Of a stretch of DNA of 64,000 bases, positions 1 to 12,990 are shown in pieces. A program made the position numbers and the translations under genes. Source of the DNA: Jacaranda mimosifolia (Eukaryota > Streptophyta > Magnoliopsida > Lamiales > Bignoniaceae); contig CM032117.1 of assembly GCA_018894105.1 (NCBI GenBank), positions 49,386,503 to 49,450,502 on the forward strand. Reading direction: 5' to 3'. Below the pieces are notes generated by a model. That model saw nothing but the letters and a program-made list of their open reading frames with translations, had not been told where the DNA came from and did no database searches. Within the stretch, counting starts at the first letter, position 1, and every line of letters begins with the position of its first letter.

Positions 1-245
1 GAAGCCCGTGGCCGATTGGCCGTGCCAAGACTCGGGGTCTGATTCTAAGAATACGTGAGGTGCACGTGGGCTACTATTTTGAAAAAAAAGGCACGCGTTT
101 TCTTCTTTGTTTGGAAATGGTGATGCTTTGGTTTTCTCTATATCATCATTTCCGTTGAAGATCTGGAAGTTCCACTCCGCAATTCAAAACACACAGCTCA
201 GTTCATATCCCGTTCTCAAAAGTCCCTCTGTCGAATCCGGTGAAG
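1..245 (+). promoter_or_regulatory. Promoter-proximal region and probable 5' UTR exon of the LUNAPARK gene
   Basis: The stretch before the first coding exon ends in a good donor, GAAG|GTAAAA, with the intron starting at 246. A possible TATA-like TCTATATCA lies near 136-144. A non-coding leader exon would then run from roughly 150-170 to 245. There is no ATG-initiated long frame here. The acceptor that would pair with this donor is TTTTGCAG at 2751-2758, three bases before the start codon. The transcription start itself is not determinable, and the leader exon is an inference from splice consensus. Confidence 0.45.
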
Positions 246-2758
246 GTAAAAACCATTTATAGCGCTTTCCGTGTTGAGGGTTTACCGTTTTCCGCGTATT
301 CGGTCTCAGCTTGTTATAGTTGTGTGCTCAAATTGTGTTTATGCTTTTGCAATCACGGTTAATTCTGTTCGTTTTTTTGTAAAATAAATTTTGATATACT
401 TTTTGGCTGGTTTTGACATTTGGCAACGGGGTAATATACTCAAAATATATTTATAAATATTTATGTATGGTTAATCTGGCTTTACATGTGTGTGTGTGTG
501 TGTGTATATATTTGTATATTTATTTAATTGGATTGTTTTATTTGTTGGAAAAAGGCCGGATGAATTGGATTGATGGCTGCCATATGTTTTTGGTATTTGT
601 TTCATATTTGGATTTCAAGTTTGTGGCATAATTTGGAGTCTGAGATTTGGGTTTTTAGCTTTTGACCTTGGGGTTTTTCCCAATTACACGGCTTAGTTAT
701 TCATTTCCTCTTGACCAATCTGCAAGAACCAGTTTCTCGTATCAATTTTTGTTGCTCTAACTTCGTTGGTGCTTTCTGGGTTGTAAGAGATGGATTCTTG
801 ACACTAGTTAGGCATCTTGTTAACAATGTGTGCATGTGTGGTGACATTTCAAAATTTTATTCATAAATCATTGGTAGCCGCGTTGCAGGAGTTTGTGTGT
901 CCATTATTTACTTCATAGTGTAATCCTTGTATTTGGGAACTTAAGTTGGGGCTTCTACTCGTAAGATAAATATTTTATAAAATTTGTTTGCTCAACTGTA
1001 TCAAAATCTATGAATTAGTTGCTGCATTCCAAGATCTGATCTGTTTCTCCCGCTGGAATTGGGGTTGCACTCCCTATTATACATTATACATTTTATTTGA
1101 CCTCTGATTTCCAAAAAGTGCTTGAGTTATTTTTTTGCAAACTAATTTGGTATTTGTAACTGTATTAATCTGGCGTGTTAAAATATAATTGGGTTAGATT
1201 GATATTAGTATCATTAGTTGAACTGTTGCCTGGCATACGGTTTTGTAGTTGGTTTAATTAATTGACTTTTACCAAAGTGTGTAAATATTCCTTTTTCCAT
1301 TTATTTTACACCAGTGATGTATTAATATTTTTGCAAAATTTAATAGCTAAAATTTTGACATGTTGGAGCCCGCAAACATCCCCCCCTCCCTCTAACTGTT
1401 TCAAATAATAACCTTAAATTGTCCTAGATTTAGCTACAGGAAGAAATTTGTTTCTGATATTCCTGCTAGCCTTTAGTTAACTTTGTTTGCTTTTTTTAAC
1501 GCAAAAATTAGCTGACTTGAGATATGGAAGGTGTAATTTTGACATACATTACTTGGCATATTCTGTAATTAACAATACGTGCTTCATTGTTGTATGCTTT
1601 CCTTGTAGCAATTGTTAAGTCTTGAAACAACATATTTAATTTGTTCTAGCTGATGACCTTGTGAATACAAAATTCAACATGATTTTTGTGTCTTTCCTGA
1701 ACAAGCTTGAACTTTGTTATTACATGTTAGCTTGATAGTTATTCCTACTTTCATGTCAGAAAGTCTCCATTGAGATATCTGAACAGCCCATGGTCATTTC
1801 CTAGTTGGTGACTTTTTTGTTGTGTGGTTATCAGACTTGTGGAAAGACCGGCAAGAAATGAGGGAGAAGACGACTTCTGAGAAGGTCTTAAATTCTTAGC
1901 ATTAAGCTGTTCTCTTTTCTTATTTTTTTACTTGAAGAGTTTCGGATTACGCAATGAAACTTCTAAGAGACTCTTATGTAGTTTGGTTGTGATACCACAA
2001 GGTGATAAAAGTATATATGCTCTTAAGTCCTTTATATATATATATATATATATATAAACATTTCACCTAAGTACTTTTACTTTTCATTTTTTCACTATAC
2101 ATTGGATCGTGTTATGTTACAAGTGGAGACTATGCAAAAATAGGATGAATTATAGAAGTTGAAATCATACCTGGTATTATCCCCTAAATCAAAGCACACA
2201 GTAATGAGTAAAGGCAGTTTTGGGAATAAAATGTCTACACATGTTATGGTAACATAATAACTTACTATCTTTACTTCAAATGTTAAAAATACACATTGAT
2301 TTAGTGGGTTTTGATCATTAGTTTTGAGATTAAATGCAGTGATACATAAGATCATAGCATCTTTTCTACTCGTGTTGTGAATAAATGCCTACTTGAAAAT
2401 GTATTTATTCCAACCCTGAAGCTAAACTTGATGGTTTGTCTAGGTTATTACTAATTCTGAATATTTTATGATGACATTGGTTGTTCAATGACACTTTGTA
2501 TATTAAATGCCATTGTGCTGTGTGCCCTCTTTGTTAACTGTTTTAGCTTACACGCGTTAGAAATGCTGATTTGTCTAAGCTTATAGAAAATGATATTTTC
2601 ATGTTTGGAGGACTACAAAATTGTTCAAAAGTTTTTTCCTAAATAATCATATTGACAAACTTGAAGCAATCCCCTTTGCTACCTTGACATGTAATATGTA
2701 GGACATAAATGAAATTGACTTGGTATATAGAATGTGCTAACTTTTGTATATTTTGCAG
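246..2758 (+). other. Probable leader (5' UTR) intron of the LUNAPARK gene
   Basis: About 2.5 kb of T-rich, gene-free sequence bounded by GTAAAA and TTTTGCAG, typical of plant introns. It contains a TG microsatellite at about 487-505 and a TA microsatellite at about 2034-2057. All open frames here are short and show no family resemblance. Long first introns in plant 5' UTRs often enhance expression, but nothing in the sequence proves that here. Confidence 0.45.
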
Positions 2759-2761
2759 GAA

Positions 2762-5700
2762 ATGGCTGCGGAATCTAAAAATGATGTTAAGGAGTCTGTC
2801 GCATCTGAAGATACTGAGATTAAAAGGACAAAGAAGAAGAAAGGAGTATTATCAAGATTGTGGGGTGCAATATTTAGATTACATGGAGATGATTTTGAAA
2901 AGAGATTGCAATATATATCCAAGGAAGAGGCAGCTGTTCTTTCCAGGATTACAAGACGTTCCCATAGATGGCGAAGAATGAATCGGCAATTGATTATATT
3001 TTCTGTACTTTTTGAGGTAAAATGCCTTTGGCCTTGTTTTATTCATGCTTTCATAACTTTCCAATACTTCTACTGATGGGATAAAGGAATGAGTTGCATT
3101 AGTGTTACACCTGACCATCAATATGTTCACTTTCTTAACCTTTCTATGCTGTACCGCAATTGTGGTCGAGCACTTTTTGCTGATGGTTGATACTCGACAA
3201 TGTTCATTCTTTCCTTTTCTTTTCTGAAATTTAGCTGTTTAATCAATGATTTTGAAGTATCACCCAGTGCCGTAAGATTTTAATTTGCCCTCTACTCCCT
3301 CCTTATGGTTTTTAGAATATTCGTAAAGGTCTATTGGTTTAAGTGATCAGTAGCCCACTTGACCTATTTCTAATCATTACTTCCTGCCTCAGGTGAAAAA
3401 GTTTGCAATGACTTTGGTCCATTTTTTATAAACTGTGATATTCCCCAGGCGTATCAAAATGAGGCTTGTGAACATAATTTTTGAGATACCATAACAGCAT
3501 TTCTTTTTTTGATTCAAGGGCTCAGAGTAGGGGGTTTGGAGATTTGAGATTTCTTGTAAATCTGGATTAAATTGAGTGCAGTCATATGATTTGGGATTTT
3601 TTGGTTGCAGAATATGTAGATTATGTCCTATTCTGGTGTTGGCTTGTTGATCAGCAGAGATAACAATTGGTACCATGTGAAAATTGGTCCACCAGACAAC
3701 AATTAGAGTGCAATAATCATTTGTAAATTATTGGTCAACAAAATATAGAAAATGAAAATATTTTTTGGTGCCTCTAACCCTCACCCTTTTTTGCTCGTTA
3801 GATGTTTGAGGGCATTATTGGAATTTGTATGTCAAATTGTCCTGAACTGTCACATACATAAGGCCAAAAACTGGGTCTTGGATTTTTGAGACTGCTCCTT
3901 TATTGTTGCTGGTACTCCCAACTTTGGCCTCATTATATGTTCTTGGGTCGCTGCAGCTTTCGCAATTCTAGTTTTTATTTTTGACCTCCCAGGCTCCATA
4001 ACTTCCGTTGTAATTATGGGTGATGTTATAGATAACTTTGACATTTCTTCCAATTATAATCTCTAGAAATCAAACAAACACCAAATCCCTTCCTTTCAAG
4101 ATATGTCCTTTTGATATCAGTATTTGGTCACCCATCCTTCCCAGCAAGCTTAGAGTTGCAACGGAGGATAGGGTTTTTTACACAAGCTAAAGGACATTTA
4201 AAGTCTGCACTAGTTCTTTAGATCTTTCAGTCTGAACTACATGAGAGTCTGCCTACTTTGGACAAGGACAGAGATATGAAGGGATAAAGTCATTGTATGT
4301 ATTCCATTTCTTATTTGGAAAGAGTGTTTGGCACGGATACCATACATGCCATTTTCTTAAAAGAAATTTCTTTCTGCAAAGTACTCTGTCACTTAAAGTG
4401 ATGATTAGATGATGTGAACCACTAACTTCCAACAACTACCTTTGAGTGAAAATTGTAAAAATTACTGAAAACTTTAAGCGTTCCAACATTTGTCTTAAAA
4501 TTTTGTGGCGTAATGCCTTATTCTCCATCATACCACTTGCTTCGCATAGGCTACACAAGCTTTGGTGTTGTACATGGAACACCAACCCAATCTCGATGAA
4601 GAAAATTAATGTACAAGCAATTCCATTCTTAACGATCTCTAGTCTTGATGTTAATGGGCGCTTGACATTGATTGGGACTAGAAAATAATTCAAAATTAGG
4701 TGATAAAATTGAGATGGAGGATTAAATTTCCATGGTGTTTGGTTTTATGACTAGAAGATGTGTAATTATAATTTTAGAGTACTTGTTTGCGTAAGATATT
4801 GATTATGAATAGAAGATACCATGTCATTATGTAATTATGATTTTAGAGCCCTTGTTTTTTGGATTTTGGTGCATGTGCATAAGATATTGATTATGAAGAT
4901 GTGGATTTTTCTCACTCAAGCCAAACAATTGAATATAATAAGAAGACTAGTTATGATGTAACTTTTTCTTTTCCATTTCTATTATTACTTTCATCTTTTT
5001 TTGGGTTGGGGATGGTTTTGGGTGGAGGAAACCTAATCCTTAATGGTTGGTTGAAAATAGAAGTGTTGTTATTGTCTTTATGGTCTTTCCTTCACTTATG
5101 TTGGTTTTTCTTAGTGTTGTGGCTTAAAATGGAGGTTTTCATAATTTCCCAGGCAATTGCAGTAGGTTATGCTATCATGACAACAAGATCCTTACACTTG
5201 AACTGGAAAATGAGGGCATTGCGGGTCTTACCAATGTTTCTGCTGCCAGCATTGTGTTCCATTACTTATTTTGCACTCAGAAGCTTTACAAGGATGTGTA
5301 AGCATTTTATTTCTCCCTCCCTCTCTCTCCCTCCCTCTCTCTCTCTCCCTCTCTCTCCCACTCTCTCTCGCTTGTGCAAATAATAGCATCTCTTTAACTT
5401 ATTCTCCTTTCAAGTAGGAAATAATGAAGTATTCTGTGCTAAATAGATATTTTGAGTACATCCTATCTGATATTTTAATATGCTTGTTTTTCTGTTAATT
5501 ATGATCTGATAGATTGGTTAATCCAGCTATTTTCAAGAAGCAGAATTGGTTCAAAGATCATAACGTTTGAATTAATGTTATTTTCATCCGAGGTAGAGGT
5601 CCTAAGTTTGAGTCTTGGAAACAACAGCTCTTGTTGTTGAGGACATTTAACCATCAAGGGAAGATATCATATAACTAACCTCCTAGAAGATAACCCCTTT

Positions 5701-8700
5701 AGTTTGCTCTTTGCAGAGTAAGAGGAAATAGATATGACTGCATGAAAGGGATCATTGCCATATTGAAATCTCTTTTTGGGTAAAAAAGTAAAACTGGTTC
5801 CTTGGATTTTGACTATTCTCTTCTTGTTCTTGATGAATGGACAAATTGAAGTATTAATTAAAAATACAGCTTTCATATATATATATATATATATATATGT
5901 ATAAAGATTATAAAGATATCCAAGGGTAGAAAGTCCATTTGGTGAACTGATAATTTGACAAATTTTAACTTTTAAGTTGAGGGCAAAATGGTTAATTCAT
6001 GAAATCTGCTTAGGTTTTATGATGGAGTAGATTTAGAGGGGAGGTCCTTATAATTACGAAAGGAGGGGATGGGTAAGTAATTTATTTTTTTTAAGAATGG
6101 AATTAAGTGTAATTAAACCGTTTTTAATTTTCATCCACTAAGGCCAAGGGTTTCAGACTACATGTCCTTTCAGCAAGTACAGAATCTTAGCTCATTCATC
6201 TAATTGGGTGATGAATGTTTTATTGGTACTTACAAACTCTCACACCTGTTGGAATCATACTCAATATATGTCATTTATGATTTTCAAGGATGAACATGCA
6301 TTAATACCAAGGATACCATGATATATCAAGTATTACAGTGTTTCATACAGTAGGCTAATAGCAATTTACCCCCCCTGTATTTTAAAAAATAGGTAATTTA
6401 TCCCCCTATGAAAAATAAATGTTCAAAATACCTCCCTATATTTTAAAAAACTATGCACACCGCCTCCCCATTCTCATTTGTTGTCCATTTAATATAATTT
6501 TAATATGAAAAGATTAATTTACCCTTAATCATTTAATATATTTTCAATTCAATTTAAATAACCTTTTATTATCATTTTTTTTTCTTTCATTCTTTTGTTT
6601 TCTTTTTATTTCTCATTTCTCTCTTCTACCATTATTGCATATATTTCTCATTTTATAAATATTTATATATATATATATATATAAATTTATCATTATTTCT
6701 CATCTCTCATTATTTCATATGTTCTCATTTTATACATATATAAATTTATTTATAAAATTAAAATTGCTTTTATTTTTATCTTATCAATTATTTTATAAAA
6801 TTTATTTATCATTTCTCATTAATTCATTCCAAAGTAAATAAAATTTAAATTTCATAAAAATATTTAACATTTTTTATTTATACTTAAATACCTATATAGC
6901 ATATATATACATATATATAAATTTATCTATAAAATTTAAATAACTTTTATTTATATATTTTTTCTTTCTAATTATTCATTTCAAATTAAATATATATATT
7001 AGTATATATGATGTCATTATCATATATATATGATAATATATATAAAATTATTTAATAACATCATCTTTATATAAATTTATTTATTTGTTTCAAATTAAAT
7101 ATTATATATATTTATGAAAATATATAATATATTTATATACATATATATTATAAGAGAGTTATATTTATATATTTATTATCATATATATATATATGATAAT
7201 ATATATAATTATTTAATAACATCATCTTTATATAAATTTATTTATTTTTTTCAAATTAAATATTATAAATATTTATGAAAATATATAATATATTTATATA
7301 CATATATATAATAAGATAGTTATATTTATATAGTTATTATCATATGGTGGCCGTTTGTTTTTGAATTTTTTTTTTTTTAATTTCAGTTTCTGGCAGTGGC
7401 TGCCGGCTGCCTATACATAAACTGCCCCCTGACCCCCCACTCCATCTCCCTCTCCCCAAGCCTTATGGGCTGCCATGCCAGCATTCGGCCACATTGGCCA
7501 TGGCGGCCATGTTGATGGCGGTCATCTGTTTTTGAATTTTTTTTTTTATTTTTTTAATTGCAGTTTCCGGCAGCGGCTGCCAGTGGGGGTGGGGTAGTCA
7601 TTTATATATATAATTGTATATATATAAATGATAATATGTATATATATACACTTGTAAATAATATATATACACACATATATAATATATATATACACATTAT
7701 ATATAATTATATATGATAATATATTATATTATATTATATATATATATATATTTTTAAAAAATATAATATGATTTGATCTAGACCATTGATTTTTTAAAAG
7801 AAGATTCATGGTTGATGAATAAGGGCATAATTTTCTTTTTATATATAAAAATTTAAGCCAGATGCACGCGCTCTCGGGGATGTTCGTTGCATTATTTTCT
7901 GAAACATAAGGGTGTTTTTTGTCTATTATTTTTTCACAGGGGGTAATTTGCCTATTTTTCTTAACATAGGGGGGTTATTTGTAAAAATTCCTAAATTCGT
8001 TATTGGACATTAATTTCAAACTCTTATCCAATAAGAAATTTCTTAGTGGTGTAGTTCAATAAACTTATTCTCTAAAAAGTACCAATTATATACATGTTCT
8101 AGGAGCTCCACGCCCATTTCCATTGAACATGACACCCGTCCAGTTGATCATGCATCACGCTGACATTATCCTAGTTGTTGATGTCGATTCTCTGTAATAT
8201 TAGAACTAGTTCCACTTAATGTCAAAGTGTTCATAATCGTGACCCTATTTCCAAACAGTGTATGAACTATGGGCTTCATCTAATGCAAATAAGGCAATTA
8301 AGGTTGAATAATTACAAATTTTATTGATATTGATTAAATATGAATGCTTATACTAGAACATTTACACTGAAATAAAATTGTCTTGTAGGATGCTACTACT
8401 CGAATATATTCGAGCATTAAAATGAAGTATTCAAAACTATTGTGCTTATTTTTATGAACTATTAGTTTTTTCAATTGATTCTTGCTAAAGTTCTGCGAAC
8501 TATGTAGTTGTTGAAGAATACAGTACAAGATTGACTCAAGCTATAAGTAATTTGGTTTTATTTAGAGCAACTGAGTTTTTGTCCAACTCCCTAGTAAAAA
8601 ACTAGTTGGCTTTGTTGCTAGTTTCTCACCAGAGCTTTTGTTGATTTCTTGAAATGTTTTGTGTTGATTAAAATCAGCTGTGCCAATTTGAGTTTTAAAG

Positions 8701-10215
8701 TGCAACTAAGATTGCTTACAACAGTTAATATGTTTTCATGTGTGTGGTGTTGGTTTATATCATGTCAGAAGCTCATGGTGAAAGCCATCAAGCTTTTTGC
8801 ATGTATTGTTGTGTTGTGACAGAACAGAATTGGTATTGCCCTGTTGAAATGTAAGGAGATGGAGAATAGGGCTGTACTCTTTTCAGTTTTTAATTTCTTC
8901 ACTTGGCATGTGCTGCTTGTTTTTGGTTTGATTCATGTAAGTGCTAAATTTTCATTCCCCACTCGATTGCTCCACCATCTGACCTCTCATGAAAACCGCT
9001 CAAACCAGAATCTATACATGATTACTTGAGAGAATTTGTTTGCATGATATAATTATGCGATGAATGATTCTCTGGTGAAATTTTGAAAGCAATGTTGACT
9101 GAAATCTGGATGTACATTATTTACTGTTCTGCATCTTAACGCCTATGATTTTACAGTTGACCAGAAGGACCGCAAGACTCTTGAAAGGCTCCGGGCTGAG
9201 AGGCAAGCAAAAATAGATGAACTGAAAGAGAAGACAAATTACTACACTACCCAACAGCTAATACAGGTAATGGGTGAAAGTTATGTCTGTGTTCTGCTTC
9301 TCTGCTCTCTTTATTTCCTACTTGACAAGCCAATATTTGAACTGGTACTTAAGGATGCAGGATAGAAATAATTGAACTATGAAATTTTGTTGCTAAGATC
9401 AGTCTATATAACCTATTCTCTGCCGTATGATTACAAACATATTGGATCCTTATATGAAATCTTCAGTGCAGAAGTATGACCCTGATCCAGCAGCCAAGGC
9501 CGCTGCTGCAACAGTGCTAGCATCGAAGCTGGGTGCAGATTCTGGTCTGAAAGTATATGTAGGAGATGAGTCTAAGCACGTCCCTACTGGAAAGAGCAAT
9601 GATGTGGAAGTTGCAAGGACTACTGGTCTTCGAAATAGGAAGTCATCCCTCTCAGGAAACAGTAGTATGCAAGACTCATCCACGCATCATACTGAAGAAG
9701 CAATGCTCAACAATGTGGGATTTGATGGTGCTGACATGTCCCAGCAACATCAGATGGTTGTAGAACATCACCCTCAAGCAGGTTTGAGCACACATGACGG
9801 AGGATGGATTGCTCGACTTGCTGCATTACTTGTGGGAGAGGATCCAGCACAATCTTATGCTCTTATATGTGGAAACTGTCACATGCATAATGGTAAATGG
9901 AGTTTTATTGTGCTAATAGCATTTAGATTTAACAGAGGATTTGGGATTCAGTGATGAACATTCTTTTTCTTCATGTTTTTAGGGCTCGCAAGGAAAGAAG
10001 ATTTCCCATACATAACTTACTACTGCCCACATTGTCGTGCCTTGAACAGACCAAAGCAAAGTCATGAACATGTTTCTGGTTCCAATTCACCTACTGTGAT
10101 CTCCTCAACAGCTGAAGACGCAGATGATGTACCAAATGCAGCTGGTTTGGTAGGTGATACATCTTCTGCGAGCAATACTCCTGTAGCTCCTGCTACTGGG
10201 ATTTCTGAAAGCTGA
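2762..10215 (+). CDS. LNP: LUNAPARK-family ER three-way-junction protein (five coding exons, 387 aa)
   Basis: Coding exons: 2762-3016, 5153-5297, 9157-9266, 9472-9892 and 9983-10215 (stop TGA 10213-10215). Frames join exactly with GT-AG borders. The start ATG sits three bases after the acceptor and opens a Lys-rich N-terminus. Two membrane segments (about residues 77-94 and 107-127) form the hairpin that anchors the family in the ER. A charged coiled coil follows (about 135-165). A Pro-Asp-Pro/Ala-rich conserved block begins at residue 171. The Lunapark zinc ribbon has C303-X2-C306 split by the last intron from C325-X2-C328. Length is close to the roughly 400 aa of plant homologues. Lunapark proteins stabilise or remodel ER tubule junctions, and in Arabidopsis they are reported to act on the atlastin-like GTPase RHD3. 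All key residues are present, so the gene looks functional. Confidence 0.93.
7018..7344. repeat. Two-copy ~163-bp AT-rich tandem repeat
   Basis: The block containing TGATAATATATATAA and TTTAATAACATCATC occurs twice, at about 7031 and 7194, with only small differences. It lies inside the intronic inverted-repeat element and is almost purely A/T. Confidence 0.7.
7344..7590. repeat. GC-rich island with an internal direct repeat
   Basis: Within otherwise AT-only sequence lies a ~250-bp GC-rich patch. The motif GTTTTTGAATTTTTTTTT followed by CAGTTTCTGGCAGTGGCTGC recurs about 170 bp later as a near copy (CAGTTTCCGGCAGCGGCTGC). It has no coding frame that I recognise. It could be a captured host fragment inside the element, but the source is unknown. 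Confidence 0.5.
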
Positions 10216-12990
10216 AGTTGTCTTCTGTTGGATTATGAAAATACTTTCATTAGCATATGAGGTTCCCAATTTTTGTACAATGCGGCAAAAAGTGTTGTAA
10301 ACATGACATGAGACAAGATTATATATATACTTCTGCCATACGGTTAAGAACTTGTGCAATAGAGTTGAAAACCTGGCATTTTCTTGCCCTTATTACGTCT
10401 TTGTTTGCCGAGGCAATGGTACAATAATTGGTCAATTGTATCGACTGCTTTAAATTTGCATATCCCGCAATTTCTGATTGGAGTTTAGTTAGCAGAGTTA
10501 TGCACAAGTGAAGCAAGAAATGGGTTTTTATTACTAAATGCTACTAAATGTATTAGTAGTAGTAATTCAATGGTTAAAATGCAGCCGCTATTAGTAATTT
10601 CTTTGTCAACTCATTTTCAACCTGCCATCATTACTTCTACAAATATTGTGGACCCTGCAAGTTCTTCAGTTATGTCCTGAAGTAGTTGGATTATCAATTT
10701 TTTCCTCTTCCTTTCTTTTTCAAATAATAATTATAACAATATTCTGCCTGAGTTTGCAGCATTCATTATCTGCATGCAGTAATTACTAGATGAGATGCCA
10801 CCCCACGTAATAATTTTATTTTTAAGGTGCGCATGCGTTATTGTTGGTTAAAGCATTTTAATGTTTTAGAGAAATAATACCTGGAAGGCTTCCCAGTAAT
10901 AGTAATATATCAGAATCAGCAGCAAATAAAATGAAAAAAAAAAGAAAAAGAAAAAAGAAAAGAAAACAATAAAACAGTAAAAAAATATATCAGGAGCAGG
11001 TCTAATTTTAGGCACCACATATTCTAAAGGAGCAAAGACAAAAAAGGTTCATGTGCCCCTAATCCTGTGATATGGAAATTGTCCCCACACTTTAGGATAT
11101 GATCATGCCTTCAATGCAAGTCCAAGATTGCTTCCAAGGAATTCTATTCCTCAACTTTATATTCTACTTATTATTGAAATCTATTACCCCTCATAATTGT
11201 TATAAGTCAGCGTCTGATTTTCACAACTATGAATTTCCATTAAATGCAGTTTGGCATACATTAGCGAGATTTTAGTTAATCTCGTGTAATTCTCCACTAC
11301 AACAATTTAACCTTCCCATTTGCTTATGCTATTAAATTTGAAGACATGTTAGCATTTTAGAATTGTCCACGCATCCAATTTATAAATTGAGGATATGTTT
11401 GGTATTTTTTTGGGATAGTGATAATCTTGCGAGTTAACAGATTAAATGAGATTATTAATCTAACTTCAGATGGTGAAATTTGATTGGTTTGTAATTGTTA
11501 TTATAATTTAGGTTCAGACAAGGTCTAGAGCTTGAGTCTGTCATGTCAAATATGCTATTACCAACTACTAAAATCCTTAATATAATCTTATACCAACTAC
11601 CAAATAAGATCATAATAAACAATTTGCAGTTAAGGTGAATGCATGCCTTTTAACTTGTTTAACTTTTTTTGCCTTTTTCTTTTTCCTCCTGGTATCAAAA
11701 TTTATACACATACACATGAGTAAAAGCAACATGTAATGTTAATTCTTAAATGAGCAAATAGTGACAGATTATTTATTAAAGTAACAATGATGTGACAAAA
11801 ATATAACGTTAAGGTATATTGATAAATTTATTATTAATGAAGCAGACATCCTGCAACAATGGATCGGTCCCACGCATGAAAATAACAACAATGATGCAAA
11901 TATGGGCTTGAACTTAAAACCCTAATTAATTCTATGATTATAAAAATCCAAGAGACATCTAACCATTTTTTAATTGGAACAATTTTTTTAAATAACTGCA
12001 TTCTCGAAATAGAAACTACTATTTTTACGGTCTAGTACCATAAAATCTCGAGAAGACCTTCGTGACAAAATTGAACTTGCATCAAACATATGTGTTAATA
12101 TTTAAAAATTCAACAGTGTGAATGGTGTCCTGTTGAACCCCACAAGATGTAGGATCTCTATATTTTACTGCTTGCATTATCGTGTCGTGCTTTAATTGGT
12201 TAGTCTTTTCATCCAATATCAAATAACGATAGAGCACTGATAGCCTTTGAAGAGGTTAACATTTTGTCAAAAAATATTAATTACTTAATTTGAGATAAGA
12301 TATTGATCAGTTGATGATTAAGTTTGGATTTAATTACATTTTATTTTTTTTAATGAACTATGATCTTAAGCACGCATACAATTCTACTTATTAGTAAATT
12401 AAAGATAATTCGCATCCTTATTATTAGCAAGTATAAAAAACTAATTCTCAGCCCTTAATAAGTGTCTGCATGCGTTGGGACCATCATGCTTCTATTGATA
12501 GCAAAAACTTATATACATGCATGTATGTTAATTCATAGCAACAATACAATCGAAAATAAATAACTATATATATACATATAATTGAGGATATAAAACTTCC
12601 TTGTCTGCAACAAACGATACATGCATTACTGTGAAATAATTTTACATAATAAAATAATTGGCAAATGTTAAAAGAAAAGCAATTAATTAAGGAGGGGAAG
12701 ACAACGAGGAATAATAATGAAATGAAACTGAGAACTTTGACATCCTCTCATGTCGACTTTTGAATTCTTGGATCAATCTACCTAGAATCCTGCATAACAG
12801 AAAATGTATAGCGTGGGTATCATTGACCAAAACAAACTGTTCATTCTTCAAATTAAATAGCTGCTATATATAGAATATATGACTCTAGCTATTTTATCTT
12901 TTAATTTTACCGGTTAAGATTGTACTTATAACTTTCCTCCCTTAATACGCAGAAAAAAAGACAACAAAAATAGTACTCAACTGGAATATT
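10216..12990. other. Intergenic region between the LUNAPARK and proline-rich protein genes
   Basis: The first few hundred bases should hold the LUNAPARK 3' UTR. No single strong polyadenylation signal stands out. The rest is AT-rich with a purine-rich tract near 10930-10975 and no credible frame. The left third of the HyPRP-proximal part (about 12650-12990) would hold the 3' UTR of the minus-strand gene. Confidence 0.5.

Larger units (their letters stand above)
6361..7982. mobile_element. Inverted-repeat element, probably a non-autonomous DNA transposon, inside the LUNAPARK intron
   Basis: The first ~115 bp (runs of C such as TTACCCCCCCTGTA, spaced by A/T) read as the imperfect reverse complement of the last ~115 bp (GGGGGGTTATTTGT and similar), giving long degenerate terminal inverted repeats. 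The interior is extremely AT-rich and includes a roughly 163-bp tandem duplication and a GC-rich island. No transposase frame is present. I could not find a convincing target-site duplication, so the superfamily is open (Mutator-like is one possibility) and the exact ends are uncertain by about 10 bp. Confidence 0.6.
5298..9156 (+). other. Large intron of the LUNAPARK gene
   Basis: A 3.86-kb intron (donor T|GTAAGC, acceptor TTTTACAG, phase 1) between the exon for the second membrane segment and the coiled-coil exon. It begins with a CT-rich microsatellite (about 5312-5370), carries a TA repeat near 5874-5898, and holds a 1.6-kb inverted-repeat element (separate entry). The small open frame at 8844-9029 has no family features and is treated as chance. 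Confidence 0.8.

Noticed and set aside
8844..9029. Possible extra exon in the LUNAPARK gene
   Set aside because: The conserved protein joins directly from the exon ending at 5297 to the one starting at 9157 in the right phase, and this frame has no resemblance to Lunapark proteins.
11395..11615. Possible MITE suggested by TTTGGTA... and ...TACCAA-like ends
   Set aside because: Inverted similarity is too weak and no target duplication was found.
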